From Strongylocentrotus purpuratus (taxonomy: Eukaryota; Echinodermata; Echinoidea; Camarodonta; Strongylocentrotidae): DNA of 64,000 nt. The notes beneath the pieces were generated by a model. The model was not told the origin of the DNA. It ran no database searches and saw only the letters and a program-made list of their open reading frames with translations. Both the position numbers and the translations under genes were made by a program. The DNA lies in NCBI RefSeq assembly GCF_000002235.5, contig NW_022145613.1, forward strand, positions 3,152,001 to 3,216,000, read 5' to 3'. Of the stretch, positions 1-11,800 are shown piece after piece. Each line of letters begins with the position of its first letter. The stretch's first letter is position 1.

Positions 1-165
1 GATTTTCTACAATCAAGATTGGAAGAAATGAAAGAGGATGTCAAATGGTTGCCAGGCTACTGCAAACCCACTAGCCCATCTGCCTGGCAACCAATGATAC
101 AATATTGCAGAGATCAATTTATAATGTATAATACCATTTTAGAATTTTTCCCTACCAACTCATAA
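1..165 (+). CDS. C-terminal coding exon of an unrecognised gene (partial)
   Basis: Frame 1 is open from the window edge for 54 codons and ends in TAA at 163-165. The peptide begins DFLQSRLEEMKEDVKWLPGY and ends ILEFFPTNS. It has a charged start, three tryptophans and a mixed composition, unlike the AT-rich noise nearby. I do not recognise the family. It is probably the last exon of a plus-strand gene lying mostly to the left; the exon start is outside the window or hidden by an unplaced acceptor. An AATAAA at 699-704 could end its transcript. It could still be a chance open frame, since only 54 codons are visible. Confidence 0.4.
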   Translation, partial: DFLQSRLEEMKEDVKWLPGYCKPTSPSAWQPMIQYCRDQFIMYNTILEFFPTNS

Positions 166-698
166 GAAGTACCTTTTCACGATGCAAAGAACAAGTGATA
201 TACATTTAAATGTGTTCCCTCACTTCCAAAGTGCCTTTTGGATGATTACTTCGGGTTTTGCCCTGGCAAAATTTACTTAGGTAATTAATTGTATCAGGCA
301 CCCAACGGCCACACCCGGGTGAAGAGTGGCAAATGTAACTTTATGTCTAGCCAAAGGAGTTTGGTGCTTTGCCAGGTTCAAATCCACCTCTGTTGCATAT
401 CCAGCGATGTGTTTAAACCACTAAAACTAAAAACACCTAAGACCACCAAAACTAAAACACCCAAAATGTGTACATGTGTATATTCTACACAACTACATGT
501 ACATGTATATTTCATTGTAATTATTGAAAGGCTTACATGTATATTCAAATTTCTCAGCATCTAAATTTACCTCACTTTGAATTTTGTTCCTCCAATTTAG
601 TCAAAGCGTTTTTTTTTTACTTCTGAATTGCCTTTTGTTTAAATTGTTATTAATGGACTTGTTTCATTTTCCATTTACTGTACATGAGTTTTTGTGAA

Positions 699-704
699 AA
701 TAAA
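699..704 (+). terminator. Candidate poly(A) signal
   Basis: AATAAA about 530 bases past the stop codon at 165 on the same strand. It would give a 3' UTR of roughly 550 bases. No transcript evidence is available. Confidence 0.3.
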
Positions 705-1107
705 TTCTACTATTGGCATCCACTGTACCAATAATGCACCAGTAGACTTTTGCCATGTTCTGAAATGAATTGAAAATTGAATAGAACATTTCTGTCAATC
801 AACGCTATCCCCATTTCAAACCAAAGTTTTTGTTAAAGTTAACCTCTGGGCAACCTCTGGAAGCTACCTTTGTCTACTGTCAATACAAATGGGAAGTTGA
901 GAACTATACATTTTCCCTTGATCATACAAAAATATGACTTATCATCACCACATTTTTCTAACCATATCCTCTCTGCAACAACCACTTACATTTGTATTAT
1001 CTGATAGTCAGACAACACACACTGTCAATAATGTACAATGTAAAAACCAAAATGGTTACTTAATCACACAGGTATAAGAGTGACCCCTAAAAACAGCCAT
1101 TTCTCTT

Positions 1108-1187
1108 TCATTTTAGCCTACCCTCCTTTTCCTCACGCTCTTTTACTAATGAAGACATCTCAGCCTGGATCTTATTCAAGGTCCTAT
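1108..1187 (-). CDS. Probable last exon of a coiled-coil protein gene
   Basis: On the minus strand an open segment reads RTLNKIQAEMSSLVKEREEK and then EGRLK before a TGA at 1,108-1,110. The heptad-like, charge-rich sequence suggests the end of a coiled coil. Possible acceptors are the AG at 1,188-1,189 or a second AG three bases further in. Neither joins in phase to the donor chosen for the exon at 1,442-1,572, so a further exon may lie between, or that exon may use a donor four bases earlier. I do not recognise the protein. The gene converges on the plus-strand gene ending at 165. Confidence 0.4.
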
Positions 1188-1441
1188 CTTAGTCATCATC
1201 ATCATTATTATCACCTCTCTAATCAACCATGAGTCTTCTTCATATGTAGAAATGCCATTATAAACAGAAATAAATTGGGTTTTTTCACCAATTAAGTGTT
1301 AACGGCCCCTTCAAAAAGGTGAAGTGCCAAAGTGGGAACGTACCCATGGCAACCTTATCCCTGCGACGAAAATTGGAGGAGTAATGGGAGATGAGAAGGC
1401 TTTCCATAACGTTGATCATTGAGAATCGGTAAGTAGCTTAC

Positions 1442-1572
1442 CGACCTCCTTTTGAATAAACCATCCCACATCTCCATGAATTTTAATAGACACCGATATT
1501 CTTGTTCAAACTTTGCTACCCTTCTACGCCACAGATCAATAAAACATTCAATCTCCTTCAAGTATTCCTGCT
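1442..1572 (-). CDS. Internal exon of an unrecognised gene
   Basis: This 131-base minus-strand exon is flanked by a pyrimidine-rich acceptor (TTTCTTTTTAG) and a strong donor (GTAAGC). It reads QEYLKEIECFIDLWRRRVAK, continues FEQEYRCLLKFMEMWDGLFK and ends RRS. The composition is helical, rich in E, K, R and aromatic residues, and fits the coiled-coil exon at 1,108-1,187. Exon phase is 2 at the start and 0 at the end. Exons further 5' should lie at higher coordinates, but I could not place any. The family is unknown to me. Confidence 0.45.
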
Positions 1573-3879
1573 CTAAAAAGAAACAAATACTCACATTTAT
1601 TTTCTTTTTAGGAGGAGGCGAAGAGGGGTAGGCTTACAAGTCACTCCACACAGATAATGAGGAGGCCCTTGAAGAACATGCAACACATCTCCTTTACTTT
1701 CCTTTACAAATATAATTCATAACACAAGAATTTCAATCTACCATATACTCTTGAGCTTCCCCCCCCAAAAAAACAAAACAAACACAACAACAAAGTAGGA
1801 TTAACTGTAAATTACAATACTACATAATATGATTGCATCTGCTGCAGTAAATACATGTATATCTAAAGGAAAGTGCAAATTAACTCTTGTTCTCATGCCC
1901 AATGATACCCTAAATATCCTAGGGTTAACTTCTTTTCTTTAGAAAAGATGATTTCAAATGAGAAACTTGAGAACAGGGCACCATTCTGTAGAGCGATCGA
2001 AGCCTCCCTAGAACCAAACTTGAACAGTACGGTACCTACAGATAGAAGACCACTTCCAAAGTGCTTCATGCTATTGATTTCTCAATTAATCTTTCATTCA
2101 ACTCCAATGGCAAGAAGGGCGGAAAATGGCAAATTAAATTGGTAGGCCACCAGATTGACAGGGTTACCCCAAAACACCTCTAATCAATTTTTAATGCGCT
2201 GACGCAGACTTGAATTTGCCCGCCTTGGAAATCCAATAAAGATCTTGGCTCAGTGCACGTTGCTTCGCAAAGTGACCTTGATTTAGACCGGGAAAATGTG
2301 AGAATGAACGAATTAAACCCATTAGATTTCTGTTTTCCTTTCTCTTGTATAGTCTCCCAAGTGCTTTATTTGATTTCTAATTTTCTACTCTACATACGGT
2401 ATGTGTAGTTTACTGAATTTTGTGAAACCCACTTCATACAGGATTGTCCTTAAAAAGCATTAAATGTATACATAAATGTAAAAATGAAAAATTGTACATA
2501 TTCATCATAATATTATACAGATAATTAAAAATTCCAAATTTTCTGTAATTTTTTATTTACATGTACATGTACATGTAGATAGTCGAAATGATAGGCAATT
2601 ATTATAGTATACATGTACATGCACTGTATAAGGAAGTAAGCTACTTAAACTCATCTTTTATCAGTATTAAGTGATAAGAAAAGAAACAAAGTACAGTTAG
2701 TTACAATATTGGTCACTTTGAAGAAAAAAAATACTTATTTTCAATCTGAAAATTTCTGAGCCTACTGTACATGGTGAATTGGTATTAGGGGAAGCACCTC
2801 ATCTTTTGTCATAAAAAGTCAACATTGCAAAATGCCACGGAGGTGTACATTATGTGTAATATGTAAACACTTCATTCTTCCAATGTTATTTAAAAAAAAT
2901 TAGAAATGGAATATGATGAGTCATAATTGTACAGGACACAGTGGTTATTGATGAAAGCAAGCAACTGCTTGGTTTCTGTACAAAACTCACTTTTTGTGGT
3001 TTATTTTTGGACCTTTACATAAAGAGAGTTAATTTCCTGATTTATTTAGCCATCTATATTTATACACAAAGGTACACTAATATGCACATGATTGTGGCCA
3101 GTCAGGAAACTGATAAACAGGAGTACTTTGGTCTGTGAATTGCAAAAAGTGGGGAAAAAATAAAAAAGATACAGGGAAATCTCAATTTCAAACAGCAAAT
3201 CCCCAAAGAGCATTGGTATTGTTTTACACTGTAAGGAATCAATGACTTTGTTTGGGGGAGGGACATTTTCAGAAATACGTATCCAACATGTACATGTACA
3301 ATATCAGTATCTGCACTATGCAATTTATACTAAATGCCAATAAATATAAACAGATGTTCTTTAACAAAAACAAGAAAAACATTAAATATTGAACACAACA
3401 CCTAGAGTAGTAATATATGTGACCATTCACAATGGCCAATATATTTACAATTTGATATTCAACAATGTACATGTACATTATGTGAGAAGTTTGAGAACAT
3501 GATCAATTCAGACCTTTGATTTAGGCCTAATTAGATATACAATTTACATACTGTACATGTATTATGGGGTGAAGAATACATTCATTGGTTGGGGAGGCAT
3601 TGTGTATATATGGTTATGGTTATATGTTGAAGGGAAAAAATGTTTGAACATGTACCGGATTCAATATCCAATTTAAAACTTAAAGTCTTTTGTAAAGATC
3701 ATTTCTATGAAATTTTGCTCTTCAGTGTTCCCACATAATGTTGGACTCATTTTGGTTCGTTGTCCGATCCATGGTTTGCAAATACAGGTGTATGGCTGAT
3801 ACGCCATTTTTAAAATGTAATCAAATTTAATGCACAAATCTTTGTAAAGCGCCTCATTACAAATTATTTCATTCACCTG
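1573..3879. other. AT-rich noncoding DNA with TACATG motifs
   Basis: I see no convincing coding. The stretch is AT-rich with many TACATGTA-type palindromes (for example near 2,562, 2,614, 3,290, 3,465 and 3,555). Small open frames here lack codon structure and splice context. It may be intron of the minus-strand gene ending at 1,108. Confidence 0.5.
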
Positions 3880-4045
3880 TTACGAATACATGTATGTAAG
3901 TGCACTTCAATAGTCAGAATACGAATTGCAAACATAATAGATTTTGTGTGCTAGGTAGGACAAGCCCCAAGTTTGTCCTACCTAGCAACTTTTAATGTAT
4001 GCAATTTGTATTCTAACTATTGAAATACAATTACGGTATTCGTAA
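3880..4045. repeat. Small foldback (MITE-like) element
   Basis: Two arms are reverse complements. TTACGAATAC at 3,880 pairs with GTATTCGTAA at 4,036, and TGCTAGGTAGGACAA pairs with TTGTCCTACCTAGCA around a short loop near 3,965. Each arm is about 80 bases with some mismatch. No coding and no clear target duplication. Confidence 0.7.
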
Positions 4046-4692
4046 ATTTTATTTAATTACGAAATGGTCTATTTTTTACTCATAGTGGTTCATTGCCCGT
4101 TTAATGGCCTTTAATGGTTTGCAAATAAACATGTACGTGTACATGTTTATTTCGGACTGATACTAATTAAATTAAGCAAGTACCACTTTGCAATATGTAG
4201 CCTATAGAACTGCTAACCGGCTTCTTTAGGATCAATAGTGGGTTAGAGTAATAGGATTAAATCAATAAATCCTTCAGTATAAACCTTGCTATGATTTCAT
4301 TTTTCAGCTTGCTACATAAGGTGGGACTTACCCCTATTAGTTTAGTATGCGTGCAGACTGAGGTTTCATATATTGAACGCTTTAATTTTGTTGGCTCCAT
4401 GAAGAGGATTAATTCATATATTAGGAGAATGTTCTGCTGCGGTCTGAATTGTTTTAAAGTACATGTGTGTACAGTATACTGTAGCTACAGTGAAATACGG
4501 CTGGCTCTCGGGTTTGTAAATAAATCATTGTGTGACTGTCTGATATGCTGCAGGCCCATTAACACTCATGAAATCACAATTGCATATATATTTTACATAA
4601 ATTTTCAGGGAAAAAAGTCCAATACAGTGTACATATTGGATACCATTTCAATATTTTGCAATTTGCTTGCCTGACAAACACATACATTGTAG

Positions 4693-5227
4693 TAAGGCTG
4701 CGAAGAGTACTTAAATAACTCAAAAAACTACTCGAGTACGATTTTTCGTACTCGAATACTCGGGCGCCATTTTTTTCCCCCCCGCCCTATACCTGGCACA
4801 ATCCAGGCCGACGCTTACCCATGCCCAGTGCCCAGGAGAGCACCGGCATTGTATCGTCGGTAAAAATGTTTCCTAGGTCAATCACTGTCAACTCACCACT
4901 CAGAAACTGGGACCAAATGTCCAGATTCCTGTTTGGACTCGGGAGGAAAATGGATTAGTCTGTCATCTTTGGTTTTTAAAACAGCATTGTTTACTATTAT
5001 TATTAATATTAAATCGGCGCCTTCAACTGCAAATCGATGTAAATCGCGTGAGTTTTCGGAGACAGACCTGGGATACTGCTTCCATAGTATGGGGGTGGCA
5101 ATTTTTAATTTTTTTTTTAACTTTAAAAAAACAAACAAACATGGCGTCCGAGTATCTGAGTATTCGCCTGTAAGCCTTGGAGTGTACTCGAGTACTGTAC
5201 CTCATTACACGGTTATGCACAGCCTTA
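4693..5227. repeat. hAT-like nonautonomous element with TAAGGCTG ends
   Basis: The left end TAAGGCTGCGAAGAGTAC is mirrored by a right end ending CAGCCTTA. Subterminal TACTCGAGTAC and ACTCGAGTAC palindromes occur near both ends. Size (535 bases) and the GGCTG-type terminus resemble hAT MITEs. The flanks do not give a clean 8-bp target duplication, so the exact ends are uncertain. Confidence 0.5.
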
Positions 5228-5651
5228 CATGTACGTAGGGCAATCAATTCAAGTACAATAGTTTTCCTGAGAGATGGATGAGTATATAATGTATGAAGTG
5301 CTTCTTAAACCTTTTTAAAAGCACAACAGATTAATAATTCAGGAAATGTGTTCTTATACATGTAATAAGAAAAACAATCATACAACTACAAACTGCAAAA
5401 AAAAAAAAGTTTTTTCAAGGCCTTTCTGAAGGTAATAACTGATGAAGACTCTCATTCTACATGTAAGTTGTAGATCATTCCAGTATTTTTAAGCAGGTAC
5501 AGAAATGTAGTAAATATCCTATCACTGGCTAATGTGCAAGTAACTGAATATGTGAGACAGAGAGGATCACTGACTGGCCTCAAATGTACATGTACATTGT
5601 AGGAGTATATTACTATAATTCAAACAAGTATCTAAATATTGTGGAGCTTGA
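5228..5651. other. AT-rich noncoding DNA
   Basis: Nothing recognisable apart from TACATGTACA motifs (for example at 5,587) and a short A-run near 5,398. Confidence 0.5.
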
Positions 5652-6060
5652 TTATAACTGAGTATTTTGTAGACAAACAAGCGTATTTTCAAATCCAAAA
5701 TGTATTCTTTGTTTCAAAGGAAGCCAGTGTAATGAGCTCAAGAGTGGCTGAGATGGATGGTCCCTAGAAACCTGAAGTATCAATCGGGCTGCCCAATTTT
5801 GTAGCCGTTGCACACGATCCAATTTAGTTGAGGGAATGGTAGAGAGAAGCCCATTAAAATAATCAATACGGGATAGAACTAAAGAAATCACAGCATTATG
5901 ACAGGCAGACTGGTCAATAAACCTTGTGATTCTAGCAATATTCCTTACGCACTGTAACCAGATGTACATGTATATATGCGAGAATCAAATACAACACCAA
6001 GTTTCTTATTGTTTTTGAAGGTCAAACTGAACAAGTGAGCTGAAGCAGCAACAAAAAAAG
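5652..6060 (-). mobile_element. CR1/L2-like LINE reverse transcriptase fragment
   Basis: The minus strand encodes the thumb and C-terminal part of a non-LTR reverse transcriptase. It includes SLVLSRIDYFNGLL, LDRVQRLQNWAARLIL and LLSSLHWLPLKQRI, all hallmarks of CR1/Jockey-group LINEs. Just upstream (5,970-6,060) is the related KKLGVVFDS segment in another frame. The copy lacks the catalytic YADD region and the 3' end, so it is a dead 5'- and 3'-truncated fragment. Most similar in style to the LINE at 22,363-23,985. Confidence 0.8.
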
Positions 6061-6442
6061 TCAGTCTTTGAATCATTTAATTTTAACTTATTTACTACCA
6101 TCTACTGCCTAATATCTGAAAAACAACTTTGACGTTTATATTTACTTTATATCAAGTTGTCAAGAGTATAAATATAAATCATATTGTCACAATCATTTCA
6201 TGGAAAGAGGTAATAAAAATGGTATTCAAACTTGATGGGCAACGGACGGTGCACATTTGTACTTCTCTGAAATGTACGCAGTCTGTAGGTGTGGTGGATG
6301 TACTTTGTACAAAACCTCATTAGGCGTGTCTTCACTATCTCGAGATTGCCAAATATCCAGCTATTTGAACTATCCCGATCGAAACTATCCAGCTAATTTG
6401 CGTCTTCATTAGACCGAAATAGCAAATTAGCTGGATAGTTGG

Positions 6443-7170
6443 TCGGGATAATATCCCAAGATACATGTATCTCGGTCTAGTTTGCAAAATATCCCACTAC
6501 ATGTATATCCCAACTAGCGGGATAGTTTGCGACCGTCTTCATTAGACAGAAGTACAGAGTCAAATATTCCGATCCCATCATGCACAACGATTTCCGGTCG
6601 GGATAATGCACTTGTCATTTGTAAGACGCACCTCTTGACCCCCGGGAATGGTGCGTCATTGTACCGATGTGAGTCGTACATTTTGATACCATGACGCACC
6701 TTCCGTCACAGAAAGTGACACACCATTACATTCCATCGACGCACATTTGAGTCAAACATATGACGCACCATTTCATGAAAATGACTAGCCAATGACGCAC
6801 ATTTGAGAAACACTTCTGCTTGGAGAAAGTGACGGTCCCATTGACACACCAAATGACGCAACGTGGTAAAGTGACTTTCTATGACGCACATATGGGTCAG
6901 TATTGTGACGGACATTTTGCGGCCATGACGGTACTGTGCGTCGCGATTTTGGGGAACATGACGCAACCATGACGCACCATTCCCGGGGGTCAAGAGGTGC
7001 GTCTTACAAATGACAAGTGCATAATATCCCAAGATACATGTATCTCGGTCTAGTTTGCAAAATATCCCACTACATGTATATCCCAACTAGCGGGATAGTT
7101 TGCGACCGTCTTCATTAGACAGAAGTACAGAGTCAAATATTCCGATCCCATCATGCACAACGATTTCCGG
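6443..7170. repeat. 155-bp tandem duplication, second copy split by a MITE
   Basis: A 155-base unit beginning TCGGGATAATATCCC and ending CGATTTCCGG occupies 6,443-6,597. It is repeated as 6,598-6,606 plus 7,022-7,170, interrupted by a MITE. The two copies read identical by eye, so the duplication is recent. The unit carries many short palindromes such as GGGATAATATCCC and is preceded by related CTGGATAGTT sequence from about 6,350. Confidence 0.8.
6607..7021. mobile_element. Harbinger-like MITE with ~53-bp inverted ends
   Basis: The 415-base element starts TGCACTTGTCATTTGTAAG and ends with its reverse complement; the perfect inverted ends run about 53 bases. It interrupts the palindrome GGGATAATATCCC and is flanked by TAA on both sides. 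That gives a 3-bp TWA target duplication typical of PIF/Harbinger. The interior carries about ten copies of TGACGCAC in both orientations. It has no coding capacity. Insertion came after the 155-bp tandem duplication around it. Confidence 0.75.
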
Positions 7171-9492
7171 TTTTCCGTGTTTACTAGTTGTACTAGCGTG
7201 CTGAGCGGTATAGATCGCATGTGCGCCGGAAATCGTGGATGAACGTGAATTTCTTTCTCCCCTTTTTCCCCAACTACCGGTATGTAGTAAGCAATAAAAC
7301 CCCATTCAAAACAAAAATCTGGTTTCTCTAAATGCACTCATCCAAAGCAAACCTACAGTTGTACAATGTATTAAAGATGTAAGTTGACTGCTATATCTTC
7401 TTTTTTACCCAAAAGAGTAAGACCTCACCTTAGACATTAACAACATTTTGAGGGGTACTGTACATGTACATGTACATGTACCTTACAACCATATACCGGT
7501 ATGAAATGATTAGTCACCCTGGAAACCAGGCTAGCCAAAATAAACTCTGATTTTATGTCTGATTCTATGTTTGATCAGGCAGCCAAAAGCACTTGGTTCT
7601 GAATACACAGTGAAGAAGATCAACATCGCTAGACATTGGAGATTCCAGGACATTGCCAGTACTCATACTCCTGACAATTACATTGCATAGGGAAAGAAGA
7701 TGGGTGTTTTATTTCATAACAAATCCCTACACATATTTTTAGTTTACTAACATTCACATGTATTGTAAGCCTAAAGATAATTACAGTAGACAATCAAAGA
7801 AAATCATAGATACAGCGTATGCCAGTAATGCATCACTAGAAAGTAAAAACCAGAAAGATAATAATACAGATGACAGTCGTATAAATTTTAGGTCAACTGC
7901 ATATCGGACAACACAAATAAGATCACCTCTCAGGATTTGGAATACAAGCGCTTCGCCAGAAAATTAAGCGATGTTTTGAATTGATGGCATCACATCAGAC
8001 ACTGATCCTGTGTAATCAGACGACGTCCTATAAACTAATGAACATATTTTCAGTAGAATTATTTTTCAATAATAAGATTTTGATTGAACATATTTCACAC
8101 AAATTTAAAAGGGAAGCGATGCTGATGCTGATAATAATAACCCTTTGCTTAGAAACATTCAGGGCAAGGATAAATGATTGGTTTAAAAAACACCAAAATA
8201 TCAGTCTACATGTACATGTACTTTGAACTGCAAAGTTCGCCAAATGATAGAAATCATGGACGATGTTTGTTCCCGATTGAAATGCTAAGCATGTGTCAGT
8301 GCAGCTGAATGTACAATGGCGTCTTTCTTATGATCTATAGTGAAGCTACAACTGATTACTTAATTTTTTTAAATGCTGCATTTTTTCATCAAAATGAAAC
8401 CATGTCCAAAATTCAAATTGATACAATGTGTTCAAACAGTAATACAATGATGCTGGTCGAGTAAGAAAAATTAGTGAAAAGGAGATGACGAAAGAGGCAT
8501 TGAAAATGTGTGCATTGTTATGGGACACTGTTTGCTTATGCTAATTTGGTACCATGCGTGACGCAACAAGTGTCAGCAGTGTTCGGAGAGCTCATCAAGT
8601 GTGAAAGTGGGGAGGTATTTTACCATTTTAACATTGATAATAATCGTTACTTTGAATGTTTCCACGCAGGGAATATTGATTACCTTGTTCGATCTAACCT
8701 TCCCTTATGCAATGACACAAATTGAATCAATATTCAAAATCAATGAACATGTACTTTCAACGCAGTACTACTGTACAGTAGTATTTACAAATGTAGTAGC
8801 AAGTACTTTCTAAAGTTGACAAAAGGCAAATAATACACATACACACTTTAGGACAACACCAATTAGTGTAATGCAAGATTACTGTAAATAGCTACGAATT
8901 CAGCTGTTGTTTTTGTTGTCAAAATCGAGTTGGCAATGTGAAATCAGCCTTTATCATAAACAAGACCATTACTTGCGTTTCCAGCCATGATCATAATCGT
9001 TAATTCTCAGCTGTGGTCAATGTTTTCGTCATGTAAATCACATGTCAGTTCAATATCATCAGGAACACGTGGTAGGTAAGCAAAGCTCTTACACAGGTTC
9101 CACCAATAAATTTCCATATTGACTGATGTTGAATGATCATGTTGTATGAGTAAAAGACTCCTTCAGCAAAGCGCGAACACCAAAAGGTAGTTTGCAATGT
9201 TTGTTGTGTTTGAGAATGTGGGATTAGATATACATGATCCTCATTGTGTTTTTGTTTACCGTAATGAGGATCTAAGACATTACGGTAGATAACTTCACAC
9301 AGGCCCGCCCGCCCGCAACCCACCATCGGTATGCACTTGTATTGTACAGCGGTTTGCTGTGAAATCTGTGAAAAGGTGTAAACTAATATCTACGTTTATC
9401 TGAAAAATACTCCAAAAATAACAAGAAAATTTGGACATTTAATGAATATTTACTTCATTTTTGGGTACATTTTTAGTAGGGTATCTCCTACT
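7171..9492. other. Noncoding DNA with TACATG motifs
   Basis: I find no supported gene. Features seen are a 24-base run of TACATG units near 7,455, a short palindrome around ACCGTAATGAGG at 9,255-9,290 and a CCCGCCCGCCCGC run at 9,303. Open frames here show no domain or splice context. Confidence 0.45.
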
Positions 9493-10334
9493 CTAGACCG
9501 AATTTTCCGTCTCTTTCGTTCGTTAGCCTCTTATTGGGGTAGGGTCGGCCGGCTCTCTCTTTAGAGACGGAAACCGTCTATACACATTCCCTTGATAACG
9601 CCACGGCCATTTCAGGTCGTAGCGTTTTGCCCCCAAAATCCCCCAAAATATCATTTTACCTCGTGTATATCCAAATATAAATTAGGCCTAGGCTAATACA
9701 TCGGTTCCACTTACTAACTTGATTGAAATAATCCGTTTAATGGTCCCTTTTAAGGAAATTATGGGTCAAAATCGACATCCATGTTGAAAATCTTGCAAGC
9801 CGTGTTAAACTCTCGCTGCCGGAGTCATCTAAATCAATCTCATCCCTTCTAGTCTACGCCGAAGGCAAAATGATTATGAAGGAAAAACTGTGCGCCATCT
9901 ACACGTTCGTAATGGCGTTATCACAGGTTTTCCCTCATAATCATTTTTGCCTTCGGGGTAGACTAGAAGGGATGAGATTGATTTAGACGACTCCGGCAGC
10001 GAGAGTTTAACACGGCTTGCAAGATTTTCAACATGGATGTCGATTTTGACCCATAATTTCCTTAAAAGGGACCAGGCATTAAACGGATTATTTCAATCAA
10101 GTTAGTAAGTGGAACCGATGTATTATAGCCTAGGCCTAATTTACATTTGGATATACACGAGGTAAAATGATATTTTGGGGGATTTTGGGGGCAAAACGCT
10201 ACGACCTGAAATGGCCGTGGCGTTATCAAGGGAATGTGTATACATGTAGACAGTTTCCGTCTCTAAAGAGAGAGCCGGCCGACCCTACCCCAATAAGAGG
10301 CTAACGAACGAAAGAGACAGAAAATTCGGTCTAG
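9493..10334. repeat. Large foldback element (~840 bp)
   Basis: The left arm (9,493 to about 9,885) and right arm (about 9,925 to 10,334) are near-perfect reverse complements. Pairs include CTAGACCGAAT at 9,493 with ATTCGGTCTAG at 10,324, and CCCTTCTAGTCTACGCC near 9,845 with its complement near 9,957. Only about 40 bases form the loop. It has no coding. Related sequence recurs at 10,342-10,395, 41,120-41,250 and 42,540-42,622, so this is a multi-copy family. Confidence 0.85.
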
Positions 10335-10341
10335 GTATCTC

Positions 10342-10395
10342 CTAGACCGAATTTCCCGTCTCTTTCGTTCGTTAGACCTCTATTCGGTCTAGGTA
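10342..10395. repeat. Partial end of the same foldback family
   Basis: CTAGACCGAATTTCCCGTCT opens a 54-base stretch that repeats the outer end of the foldback at 9,493, followed by ATTCGGTCTAG. Confidence 0.7.
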
Positions 10396-10479
10396 TCTCA
10401 AAGTATCCAAATTTTGGATACGTTTCTGAACAAGCGCCAAATGTTTTCCAAGACCCTATGCACTATGTGCACCCGCTGA

Positions 10480-10760
10480 AGTCCTGGAGTTACATCTAGA
10501 TCTAAGTTAAGTATGATGATATGATCTAGAGCCAGAGGTCTAGTCTGAGTTATTCATCTAGATTCTAATTCTAGACCCATTTTTTATTTTTATAAAAATT
10601 AAGAGTTAAATATTAAAATAGACAGTAGATCTAGACTGACACTGCACTGACAGCCAACCGTAGGGCGTAGTACTAGACTAAGTTAGATGATAGATCTAGA
10701 CTCTTTATAATACGTTAGGCCTAGGGTCTAGGGCTAGGCTATATAATATAATGTAGGAGA
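10480..10760. repeat. CTAGA-rich low-complexity tract
   Basis: About fifteen CTAG tetramers, many as TCTAGA or ATCTAGA, fall in 280 bases with irregular spacing and no clear unit. It carries no gene. Confidence 0.6.
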
Positions 10761-11469
10761 CGTATCATCAACATGTCATGATCAAATAGAAAAGGATCTC
10801 ACCTCTTGTTACCCTTCTCAGTATCATGTATCAATGTTCCGCTGCATAATAATAACTGAACTGACAAATTTATTTTTAGCACAGTTCCAGTCTTTCCAAA
10901 CAAACGTGCCAATCAATGCCAGCCCAGATTTGACTTCGTTTGGAGCAGATTATTTCCTCAAAAACATCAGTCGACGTCGCCTTGTATGCTCAAATGAATT
11001 CATCAATGACAAATAAGGTTCTCAGACACCAGGGCCGGTCAGCCCAAGACATTCTAGGCATAGACTTCCGTTAATAATTATCTGGCTACCGTTTGGCCAA
11101 ATACAGTTCTCATGTAGTCCATGGTCGACCGTGGATGTTGTCGGTCATGTTCTGTCTGATCATTTGTGTACAAAATGCAGTCAATGTAAATTCCCATACT
11201 ATGCGCATGTCCATCCACTTCCGCATTTTGATTTCGCTGGACTACCGTGTTTTATACGTGAATCGAGTGCCACTATGCAAAATAATAACTGACAGGGCAC
11301 TCAGCGTACGACAACAGCGTCATCTGCGGCAAAAGACTGATTAGTTTTCAGTTTCGCCTGGCCTGGGAGAAAGAGTACCGGTACCCTAAAAATAGTCACA
11401 CAAGAACTGCACTTCAAAAACCCTTAAATTTGAGGGAAAAAAAATCATCAAACTGCATGATACCATGAT
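10761..11469. other. Noncoding DNA, no gene recognised
   Basis: The stretch from 11,030 to 11,345 is less AT-rich and holds an 83-codon open frame (11,093-11,344) with no recognisable domain. I do not call it a gene. Confidence 0.4.
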
Positions 11470-11800
11470 GTCATAACCATCTTCACCATCATCATCATCA
11501 TCTACATCATCGTCATAACTATCATCATCACCATCACCAGTGACCATCCGTCATCACCATCATATCCATCATCATAACCATCATCACAATTATCATCATC
11601 GTCATCATGCATCATCATCGTCATCATCATCATCATCATCATCACCATACCACCACCATCGTCATCACCCCTTATCATTGCAGTATCATCATCGTCATCA
11701 TCGTAACCATCATCATCATCACCATCATCATCATCACCACCACCATCATCACCACCACCATCATCACCACCACCATCATCATTATTGTCATCATCAGTGG
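11470..11800. repeat. (CAT)n / (CAC)n microsatellite
   Basis: About 330 bases of imperfect CAT, CAC and CGT trinucleotides. It creates spurious His-rich and Ile-rich open frames. Confidence 0.95.

Noticed and set aside
4933-5247. Overlapping frames of 74-101 codons on both strands
   Set aside because: They lie within a hAT-like MITE and show no transposase or host domain.
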